Assembly: GCA_026708085.1 (NCBI GenBank)
Contig: JAPOVP010000010.1
Location: 17,042 to 81,041 of the forward strand
Direction: 5' to 3'
DNA from: Caldilineaceae bacterium
GTDB lineage: Bacteria; Chloroflexota; Anaerolineae; Caldilineales; Caldilineaceae
DNA: 64,000 nt
Shown here in pieces: positions 16,204 to 23,420 of this stretch; the stretch's first letter is position 1; each line of letters begins with the position of its first letter. A program made the position numbers and the translations under genes. The notes below the pieces were generated by a model. That model did no database searches, had not been told where the DNA came from, and saw only the letters and a list, made by a program, of their open reading frames with translations.

Positions 16204-17940
16204 TCACCGCCCCATAGCATACCCGATCTGCCCACGCGGCGACGCGCCGGCAGAGATAAGACCGCTCTTCGGGTCGAAAGTGATGGCAAGCACCTTGCCG
16301 TGGTTCCACGCCCCTCCCACCGTTACCTTGTGGCCTCGCTCTGCAAGCTTGTCGCGCACAGATTCAGGGATGCGCGCCTCCAGCGTAAGGCTGCCTGGCT
16401 TGGCATTGTGCGGATAAAAGGAGTTGGGGAAGTGGTTGGTGTGGAAGCTTGCCGCATCAATCGCCTCTTGCAGGTTCATGCCGAAGTCGATCACATTGAG
16501 GAAGAATTGCAGTGTCCACTGGTCCTGGCTATCGCCGCCTGGCGTGCCGAAAGCCATGAACGGTTCACCGCCCTTTGTCGCCAGCGATGGCGTTAGCGTC
16601 GTACGCGGCCGTTTGCGCGGCACGAGCGCGTTGGCGTGCTTCGGGTCCAGGTAAAACATCTGCCCCCGCGTCCCCAACGGGAAGCCCAAGCCTTCGATCA
16701 CCGGCGAAGAGGGTATCCAGCCGCCGCTGGGCGTCGCCGCGAACAAATTACCTTCGTGATCAACTGCATCGGCGTGCGTCGTATCCCCCGTGTAGACGTT
16801 CGGATCAGCTTCCGCATGAGTGGGCGTGCTGGCGGGGGCATCGCCCGGTCGCAATTCCAGCGACGCCCGCTGCGCGTCTATCAGTTCCCGGCGAGCGGAC
16901 GCATACGCCTTCGATAGCAGGCGATCTAGCGGCACGTCCACAAAATCCGGGTCGCCATAATACTGTTCACGGTCGGCAAATGCCAGCTTGGACGCTTCGA
17001 CCACGGTGTGGATGTAGTCGGCTGAATTGTGTTCGAAAGCGCCGAGTTCATAACCTTCGAGCAGCGCCAACTGCTGCAGGAAGACGGGCCCCTGGCACCA
17101 AGTGTTACACTTGTGCACATCATAACCGCGATAGTTGAACGTGACCGGCGACTCCACCTTCGTGGTGTATTCGTGGAAATCGGCTTCCGCCAGCAGGCCG
17201 GCGTTGCACTGACCGCTGGCGTCGCGCACTTTCGTATCCCGCTGGAATGCGACGATCTTTTCGCCGACGGGCCCTTTGTAAAAATAGTCGCGGGCCGCGA
17301 CAATCCCCGCCTCACGACCAAGGTGACTGTTGCGTATCTCGGCGTCAACCGTTGCCTTTAACGTCCCCGCCCAGTCCGGATTGGCCAGAATCTCGCCCAC
17401 CTCCGGCGCCCGCCCGTTCGGCAGATAAGCCCGCGCCGAACTGGGCCATTCGTTTTCGAATTTCTCCTTGAGATTGGCCAGTGAACCGTGCAACCCCGGA
17501 TAGACCGGAAACCCTTCTTCCGTCAGCTCGATCGTCGGCTCCAATACATCCCTGAGCCGCAAACGCCCAAACTGTTGCAGTGCGGTCGTCCACGAGCCAA
17601 ACGCCCCCGGCACAGTCGCCGGCAGAAACCCATCGCCCGGTATGATTTTGATGCCCTGCGCCCTGAACCACCCTATCGTCGCCGCCTTGGGCGCGTAACC
17701 CTGTCCGTTAATGGCGTACACCTGATTCTGCCGCGCGCTATAGATCAGGATCGGCACCTCGCCGCCGATGCCGTTCGACTGCGGCTCAAGCACGTTGAGC
17801 GCAAGACCGGCCGCCACACCGGCATCGATCGCATTGCCCCCTCTATCGAGCATGCGGGCGCCGGCCTCCGCCGCCAGGTAATGTCCCGCTGTGACCACAC
17901 CGTGGCGGCCCATGAAGACTGGCCGTGTTGTAAAGGACAT
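16204..17940 (-). CDS. Gamma-glutamyltransferase family protein, second copy
   Basis: 578 residues from the ATG at 17940, which has GGGGAGGA just upstream; the longer in-frame start at 18027 lacks it and would overlap the next gene. Same family as the gene at 14491. Opening: GRHGVVTAGHYLAAEAG...RGGNAIDAGVAAG. Autoprocessing region: TGDTTHADAVDHEGN, closer to the classical T-T-H than the first copy. Later: GTPGGDSQDQWTLQFFLNVIDFGMNLQEAI. Ending ASPRGQIGYAMGR. In this genome type such proteins often sit in catabolic loci, and a hydrolase for an amide or gamma-glutamyl conjugate is as likely as glutathione metabolism. No signal peptide. Confidence 0.9.
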   Translation of the reverse strand: MSFTTRPVFMGRHGVVTAGHYLAAEAGARMLDRGGNAIDAGVAAGLALNVLEPQSNGIGGEVPILIYSARQNQVYAINGQGYAPKAATIGWFRAQGIKIIPGDGFLPATVPGAFGSWTTALQQFGRLRLRDVLEPTIELTEEGFPVYPGLHGSLANLKEKFENEWPSSARAYLPNGRAPEVGEILANPDWAGTLKATVDAEIRNSHLGREAGIVAARDYFYKGPVGEKIVAFQRDTKVRDASGQCNAGLLAEADFHEYTTKVESPVTFNYRGYDVHKCNTWCQGPVFLQQLALLEGYELGAFEHNSADYIHTVVEASKLAFADREQYYGDPDFVDVPLDRLLSKAYASARRELIDAQRASLELRPGDAPASTPTHAEADPNVYTGDTTHADAVDHEGNLFAATPSGGWIPSSPVIEGLGFPLGTRGQMFYLDPKHANALVPRKRPRTTLTPSLATKGGEPFMAFGTPGGDSQDQWTLQFFLNVIDFGMNLQEAIDAASFHTNHFPNSFYPHNAKPGSLTLEARIPESVRDKLAERGHKVTVGGAWNHGKVLAITFDPKSGLISAGASPRGQIGYAMGR

Positions 17941-17996
17941 CGTCTTCCTCCCCATGCGCTGGCAATTGACCAACTGTTGGCGTGCGTAGCGTAGCG

Positions 17997-18317
17997 CTAT
18001 TTGTCCCAGTCTGCGCGTGGCGGCCACAGGACAGAAGCCCCAATCGCTCTGCCTTCGGGTCGCTCAGCCACCCAGTCCTCGGTTGTATCCCGCCACCTGA
18101 TGAAGTGGGGCGTCTTCATGTGCGCCTGGAACGCGGCCTCATCCTCATAGACCTCGTACAGCCAGATCGTATTCGGATCGTCGCCATCCCGGATCACGTC
18201 AAATCGCAGACAACCGGGCTCATATTCCACCGAACCCTGGGCGTCCAGCAATATCTCCTCGATGAACCGTTCCGTAAACTCTTCCTTGATCTTTAAGGGG
18301 GCGATGATGACATACAT
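17997..18317 (-). CDS. Antibiotic-biosynthesis-monooxygenase (ABM) domain protein
   Basis: 106 residues from the ATG at 18317, which has AGAGGAGA about 9 bases upstream; a longer in-frame start at 18419 is not supported. One ferredoxin-like ABM domain: MYVIIAPLKIKEEFTERF, the helix EEILLDAQGSVEYEPGCLRFDVI, the strand IWLYEVYEDEAAFQAHMKTPHF. Members are cofactor-free quinone or polyketide monooxygenases, or act on small aldehydes or sugars (YgiN, LsrG-like). It probably forms a dimer. Its place between an adenosine-deaminase-like gene and a gamma-glutamyltransferase gene gives no clear substrate. Confidence 0.85.
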   Translation of the reverse strand: MYVIIAPLKIKEEFTERFIEEILLDAQGSVEYEPGCLRFDVIRDGDDPNTIWLYEVYEDEAAFQAHMKTPHFIRWRDTTEDWVAERPEGRAIGASVLWPPRADWDK

Positions 18318-18432
18318 GACCGTATTTCTCCTCTGTGCGATTTGGGAAATGTAGGAATTGTCGGGTAACTGCCGGTGGGTGTCGGGCTTGCCTACAGAGG
18401 GTAGCCTATCACAGTTCAATATAGTTTGCGAC

Positions 18433-19383
18433 TCACTTTACAATACTCTCTAGCGACGCCCGCCGGATCTCCTCCAGCTCATCGGCGCTGAACACACCTG
18501 CCTTGTACAGATTACGATACTCGTCCGAAACGCTCTGGTCGAATATCATCGGGTCGTCAGAGTTGACCGTCACCGGCACTCCGTTGTCAAACAGGAGACG
18601 GATCGGATGACTCGCCATGTCGGGCACCGCATCCAGCATCACATTGCTCGTCGGGCACACATTCAGCCGAATCCCGTTCCCGGCCAGCCAGCGCATCACC
18701 TCCACCGACTCGGCCGCGCCAATGCCGTGCTGCACCTCGTCCAGCTCCAGTAATTCAACCGTCCGCCGCACCTCCTCCGCCCCCCCGAACTCTCCGACAT
18801 GCGCTTTCAACTTCATACCCGCGGCCTTTGCCTCCGCATAGAGTGTTTCGACGTCCTCTGGCTCGCACGCCTCCTGGTGGTCGTACAGGTCGATCGACTG
18901 AAAAAAGTCCAACCCGATTGCCTCGTGCGCCCGCGACATCAGCTCCGGGTCCGATGCGGCCTGGCGGGGAATGCCTAACTCCGGGCGCAACTCAATCTGC
19001 GTCTGGAAACGCGCGACCAGCTCTCGCAGATGCCCCACGACTCCGTTCAAACCGTCTTCATAGTACGCAGCCCGTCGAATGTCAAAGCTTATCTCCACCA
19101 AAACGACGCCGTCCCCGATCGCGTCGCGTAGCGCAGACTCTGCCACGAACTCGATGGTCTCGCGGTTTCGCAAGTGTGGGTCCAGAACGTCCATGGCGTA
19201 TACGATCATGCCCCCCAGTTTATTCATCTTGTCTGGAGGAGGTTCCAGCCTGCAGCCCAGGAGACTCTCCAGGTTGTGGCGTCGTGTGCTGAAATAAGCG
19301 TGGCAGTGCAGGTCGGCCTTGGGAGCCGCCCGCAACGCATCCCAACTGTCCTCTTTAAGGGCGTCTACAAAACTCATCTTCAT
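18433..19383 (-). CDS. Adenosine deaminase family amidohydrolase
   Basis: 316 residues, slightly short for adenosine deaminase (about 330-350). Zinc-dependent hydrolytic deamination of adenosine, adenine or a related purine. Metal and catalytic motifs can be seen: KADLHCHAYF (H-x-H) at about 24-33, KAHVGEFGG (zinc His and catalytic Glu), VQHGIGA, NVCPTSNVML and VTVNSDDPMIF (the D-D pair). These six blocks in order are diagnostic of the family. The C-terminal helix ends rather early (RRASLESIVK). The gene overlaps nothing and is in the same direction as its neighbours. Exact substrate uncertain. Confidence 0.88.
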   Translation of the reverse strand: MKMSFVDALKEDSWDALRAAPKADLHCHAYFSTRRHNLESLLGCRLEPPPDKMNKLGGMIVYAMDVLDPHLRNRETIEFVAESALRDAIGDGVVLVEISFDIRRAAYYEDGLNGVVGHLRELVARFQTQIELRPELGIPRQAASDPELMSRAHEAIGLDFFQSIDLYDHQEACEPEDVETLYAEAKAAGMKLKAHVGEFGGAEEVRRTVELLELDEVQHGIGAAESVEVMRWLAGNGIRLNVCPTSNVMLDAVPDMASHPIRLLFDNGVPVTVNSDDPMIFDQSVSDEYRNLYKAGVFSADELEEIRRASLESIVK

Positions 19384-19452
19384 GTCGGTTTTCAGCTATC
19401 TCTTTCTCCAGGCTCAAACCCTTTTCCAGGGGGACCATCTCCCCCTAGCTCC

Positions 19453-20307
19453 TCACGAAGTCCAGGCGGCATCATCGCCAAGCACCGACTCAAGATACGC
19501 CCGGCTCATCCTCGCCGCCTCTCGCGCCGCCCGCGGCGCCCGCGGCGTTCCATCCAGTTCGACGTTGACCCAACCGTCAAAGCCGCCGTTCTCCGCCAGT
19601 ATGGCGAAGATCTCCGGCATCGGCAGGATGCCATTTCCGATCGGTTCGTAGTTCACATAACCGCTGCGGTCAATCTCCTTGCCTTCGGCATCCCGCTCGT
19701 AGCTGCCGTTCCAGTCCTTCAGATGGACATGGACGATCCGGTCCCGGTACGTGCGCATCACCTCCAGAATGTCGCTGCCTCCCTTGGCGATCTGCCCCGT
19801 ATCCGGCGCAAATCCGATCAACGATGCATCCACCAGCCCTAGGATCGTGTCGATATCTTCCCGAGTCTCGATTGCCGTCCCTGTATGCGGGTGCAGCCCC
19901 GCCGCCAGTCCGTTCCCATGGCAATACGCTCCAATCTGATTCAGCGCATCGGCCAGTCGCCGGAACTGGTCCTGCGTATAACCGTCTGCAGGCCGCGGAC
20001 CCGCCTGCAGCACCAGCGTCTCGCCGCCGGGCAGCGCACGTAGCGCGTCAGCCTCCCGCTGGGCACTCTCCAGATCGGCAGCTGCCGTATCCGGGTTAAT
20101 CCACTCCTTGTAGCAATACGCCGCAGCGGTTGGAATGCCGAAACTGTCTACCAGACTGCGGTATCCGCCCGCCCTGCTCTCTTCGAGTTCGAGAATCTTG
20201 AACGCGAAAGTCTCAAAGCCCTGATAGCCCAGTTCGGCAGTCTCGCGATACGCCTGCTCTACATCCCCCGGGATTCCCCACGTGATTCCAGTATGGCCAA
20301 TCTTCAT
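19453..20307 (-). CDS. Sugar phosphate isomerase/epimerase, IolE-like TIM barrel
   Basis: 284 residues, AP-endonuclease-2-type TIM barrel. The closest pattern is IolE (2-keto-myo-inositol dehydratase): GLHPHTGTAIETREDI, then FAPDTGQIAKGGSD, then VHVHLKDW, and the final metal glutamate in WVNVELDG. These hold a divalent metal in family enzymes. Members isomerise, epimerise or dehydrate keto-sugars. With an SDR and a Gfo/Idh/MocA dehydrogenase immediately upstream, an inositol-like or keto-sugar pathway is plausible, but no other iol genes are in the window. Confidence 0.82.
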   Translation of the reverse strand: MKIGHTGITWGIPGDVEQAYRETAELGYQGFETFAFKILELEESRAGGYRSLVDSFGIPTAAAYCYKEWINPDTAAADLESAQREADALRALPGGETLVLQAGPRPADGYTQDQFRRLADALNQIGAYCHGNGLAAGLHPHTGTAIETREDIDTILGLVDASLIGFAPDTGQIAKGGSDILEVMRTYRDRIVHVHLKDWNGSYERDAEGKEIDRSGYVNYEPIGNGILPMPEIFAILAENGGFDGWVNVELDGTPRAPRAAREAARMSRAYLESVLGDDAAWTS

Positions 20308-20364
20308 GGTCCTCTCCTCACAATAAATGCCCGGCTGTAACGCTGGCCGCCTGCCGCCGGCGTC

Positions 20365-21123
20365 CTACATGATGCGAAATCCACCGTCCACGTACAGAGA
20401 CTGCCCCGTCACGTAGCTTGCCTTGTCTGAAGCCAGAAAAGCAGCCACCTGCCCAATTTCATCCGGCTCGCCGGCGCGTTTGAGAGCAATTTTCTCCAGT
20501 ACAATCGGCAGGATCTCAGGATCCTTCATCACCCAGCTGGTCATGTCAGTGTCGATCAGTCCCGGGTTGATACAGTTCACGCGGATATTGTGCTCGGCCA
20601 GTTCGACCGCCAGATTCGCGGTCAGCGCCTCAACCGCCCGTTTACTCGGCGCATAATGAGCCCGCCCCGGCAACACCATCCCCGCCTGCACCGAGCCGAT
20701 GTTGACTATCGCGCCGCCCTTACCACTGGCTACCATGTGACGGACCGCCGCCTGCGCACACAGAAACTCACCCCGGAGATTGATGTTGGTCACACGCTCC
20801 CACTCCTCCGGCGCAATATCCAGAAAGGGAACTATCGACTCCACGCCGGCGTTGTTCACCAGAATATCCAGCCCGCCCAACTCCGCTACCACTCGGTCCA
20901 CCATTGCCTGGACCTGGTCCGGCTGGGCAACATCGGCCATAGCCAACACCGCCCGACCACCTGAATCGCGAACCTCCTGAGCTACCGCCTCGGCCTGTTC
21001 TGCTCCCTCCACATCGTTGACGGCCACGTCGGCCCCCTCCGCCGCCATCGCCAGGCAGATGCCTCGCCCTATCCCGCGGCGACCACCGGTTACCAGCGCA
21101 ACCTTCCCTTGCAGAATTCCCAT
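20365..21123 (-). CDS. SDR-family oxidoreductase
   Basis: 252 residues, classical short-chain dehydrogenase. Cofactor motif TGGRRGIGRG (12-21), NNAG (90-93), catalytic S144, Y157 and K161 (SVQAGM...YAPSK), and PGLIDTDM after the active site. The nucleotide is probably NAD(P)H. The acidic-looking VNDVEG after strand 2 favours NAD. The ATG lies 2 bases after the stop of the Gfo/Idh/MocA gene, and its ribosome site AAAAGGAGCG is inside that gene, so the two are translationally coupled. Probably a sugar or polyol dehydrogenase of the island. Confidence 0.9.
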   Translation of the reverse strand: MGILQGKVALVTGGRRGIGRGICLAMAAEGADVAVNDVEGAEQAEAVAQEVRDSGGRAVLAMADVAQPDQVQAMVDRVVAELGGLDILVNNAGVESIVPFLDIAPEEWERVTNINLRGEFLCAQAAVRHMVASGKGGAIVNIGSVQAGMVLPGRAHYAPSKRAVEALTANLAVELAEHNIRVNCINPGLIDTDMTSWVMKDPEILPIVLEKIALKRAGEPDEIGQVAAFLASDKASYVTGQSLYVDGGFRIM

Positions 21124-21125
21124 CT

Positions 21126-22313
21126 CTACGCTCCTTTTCCCTTTTCGGTTTCAGACCTGTCACGCCATCTTTCGCGCACATTCGGCGAAACGTAGCGCCC
21201 CGTTTCATCGCCCTGCGGCGGGAAATCTCCTGTATCGCACATCGCCAGAAACGGATTGTCACGCGCCTCAACCGGAAACTTGATGACCGAGCGGCGCCGC
21301 GCCGACTCATAAATGCCGATCATCACCTCTGTGACCTTGCGGCCGTTCTCGCCGTCCAATGGATGTGGTGCTCCCGTCTCAATCGTCTCGATCAAATCCT
21401 TGACCTCAAGCCCAATTGCGCTCACTGGAGCCGGCCATTCAATCTCTATGTCCTCGATTTCGCCGCCCCGAAAGATGCGCACCGCAGGCGTCGACTGGAG
21501 ATCAGCGATTTTGAATACGTCGCCGTAAAGTTCCAGTCTGCCCTCATCGCCGTGAATGATGAAATGGTGGTAGCGATGCATCTCATCGTTCCAGCTTGGG
21601 TCCAGCGAATGCTGCCGCCTGATCCTGCCATCGAATGCGGGCGAGCGTGCCATCCAGCCCCAGACCATGCTGGCCCTTACCTGGTTCGTGAACGCCAGGA
21701 AGGCAATTCCCGCGTTTTCGCAGCGGTGGCCGTAGTATTCATAGCCTTCACGTCCGTCCACCTGTCCCAACAGGTGGTCAACGTCCGGGTCTCCCAACAG
21801 TGCCAGCAGCATATGAATAGTGTGCGTCCCGTCCGTCATCAGGCAGCCGGCCTTGAGCGAAGCCTCAGCGGAGACCACGCGTCCGATAGCACCGTCGGCA
21901 ATCAGTTGGCGGGCGCGCGCGTACTGGGGCATATAGTGGCGCTGGTGGCTGATCGTCAGCCGCGACCCGGACGCCCGGCACGCCGCCAGCATCTCGTCCG
22001 CCTCCGTCAGATCCATCGCCATCGGCTTTTCACACACGATCCCCTTCGTCCCCGCCTCTGCCGCAGCCACCACCATCTCACAGTGCAGCGCATCATGCGT
22101 CACCACCGACACCAGCTCCGGCTGAACTTCAGCCAGCATCTCCTTGTAGTCGGTGAACAACCCCTCAGCGCCCGTCTCCTCGGCGAAAGCCTGCAGAGCG
22201 TCTTCGGAGATATCGGCCCCCGCCACGATCGGAATACCCAACTCCCTGTACGCCTCCATGTGTCCCCGGGCCATGCGTCCGCACCCGATCACCGCCGCTC
22301 TGTAATCAGTCAT
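21126..22313 (-). CDS. Gfo/Idh/MocA family oxidoreductase
   Basis: 395 residues from the ATG at 22313, preceded by GGGGAA. A longer frame exists to 22538 but would run into the next gene. Rossmann domain: RAAVIGCGRMARGHMEAYREL, with the G-x-G-x-x-A pattern. The E-K-P motif is present as GIVCEKPMAMDLTEAD. The substrate domain carries SHQRHYMPQYARARQLI and GTHTIHMLLALLG, where the conserved D/H pair would be. Oxidises or reduces sugars, inositols or their derivatives with NAD(P). Coupled to the SDR gene that follows. Confidence 0.88.
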   Translation of the reverse strand: MTDYRAAVIGCGRMARGHMEAYRELGIPIVAGADISEDALQAFAEETGAEGLFTDYKEMLAEVQPELVSVVTHDALHCEMVVAAAEAGTKGIVCEKPMAMDLTEADEMLAACRASGSRLTISHQRHYMPQYARARQLIADGAIGRVVSAEASLKAGCLMTDGTHTIHMLLALLGDPDVDHLLGQVDGREGYEYYGHRCENAGIAFLAFTNQVRASMVWGWMARSPAFDGRIRRQHSLDPSWNDEMHRYHHFIIHGDEGRLELYGDVFKIADLQSTPAVRIFRGGEIEDIEIEWPAPVSAIGLEVKDLIETIETGAPHPLDGENGRKVTEVMIGIYESARRRSVIKFPVEARDNPFLAMCDTGDFPPQGDETGRYVSPNVRERWRDRSETEKGKGA

Positions 22314-22353
22314 TGGAGTTTCCCCTGTCGAAATCAGTAGTGCAATGCATGTT

Positions 22354-23358
22354 TCAACTATGGTTCGCTGTGGTTGCCGCGCGCGCCACCGTCTCGTCTC
22401 GCAGCCGTTGCGCGTAGTCGACATTATACTGAAGCCGTCCCGGAATGACCGTCGCCCAATCGATATCCTTACTCTCCTCAGGACGCGGATGGAGACCGGA
22501 CCGCAACTGCTGCTCGCCCCGCCAAAGATGACGCACAAAGCGGGCCATTCGTGCCGGCGTCAGGTCGGTAAAGCTTCCGAGAAATGCCTCGTCATACATC
22601 GGAATCGGGATAAACCCCCCGCTGTCCTCAATGTTCAGATGGACATTCGGATTGGCCCGGTACAATATCTCAACGACCGCCGGCAGGTCGACCAGACCCC
22701 GCCCCAACGGCGCACCGCCCAGCCAGTTATACCCTTCCTCGGTGGGATAGACGCATGTGTCTTTGAAATGAGTCGTATGCACGTAAGGCGCCAGCGCCCG
22801 CGCCGCGTCAACCGGATCTTCGAGCAGCCCCAGTGCATTGGCCGTATCCAGGTTGACCTGGACGTGCTCCGAGTCGACCGCCTCAATGATGTTCACAAGC
22901 TCCAGCGAAGTCAGATCGACGTGCAGCTCCATCGTGATCATAACGTCGAACTCCGCAGCCATCAGGCTCAACGCCCGCAATACCTCGATCGTCAACTCGA
23001 TCTGTTCCGCCAGTGTAGGCGCAGAAAACGTGCGCTCCTTGAGCAGACCAAAACAGGTATTCAGAATCGGCGCATGCAACCTCCTCGCCAGCGCGAAAAG
23101 AGGCTTCCACTCAGCCACCATCTCGGCCACGGTCCGCCCGCTCTGACCGGGGTTGACACCGGAGCCGGCCAGTTCAAGATACAGCCCGCGGGCCTCTGCC
23201 TCTTCCGACAGCCTGTCCACATAGGCATCGTCGCGCCCTTCCAGCAGCCTCGCCGAAAAATGCAGGCCCTCCAAGCCGTGGGCCCTCGTCAATTCCAGGA
23301 GCTCCAGCGGATCAAGGCTTACAGCCTTCAGCGTCAGAGCGTCAAGACCAACTTTCAT
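22354..23358 (-). CDS. Sugar phosphate isomerase/epimerase, TIM barrel, second member
   Basis: 334 residues. Xylose-isomerase-like TIM barrel distinct from the one at 19453. Metal-site candidates: E in MITMELHVDLTSLE, D in VQVNLDTANALG, H in YVHTTHFKDTCV and E in HLNIEDSGG. An extra C-terminal helical part of about 50 residues (WRGEQQLRSGLHPRPEE...) is longer than usual. The first codons MKVGLDALTLK are a typical family start. It probably acts with the neighbouring dehydrogenases on one keto-sugar. Confidence 0.82.
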   Translation of the reverse strand: MKVGLDALTLKAVSLDPLELLELTRAHGLEGLHFSARLLEGRDDAYVDRLSEEAEARGLYLELAGSGVNPGQSGRTVAEMVAEWKPLFALARRLHAPILNTCFGLLKERTFSAPTLAEQIELTIEVLRALSLMAAEFDVMITMELHVDLTSLELVNIIEAVDSEHVQVNLDTANALGLLEDPVDAARALAPYVHTTHFKDTCVYPTEEGYNWLGGAPLGRGLVDLPAVVEILYRANPNVHLNIEDSGGFIPIPMYDEAFLGSFTDLTPARMARFVRHLWRGEQQLRSGLHPRPEESKDIDWATVIPGRLQYNVDYAQRLRDETVARAATTANHS

Positions 23359-23420
23359 GGGAACTCCTTTCTAGGTGACGGGTGACTGGGCACACCTTCA
23401 CAAGCCTGCGCCGTTCAAAA

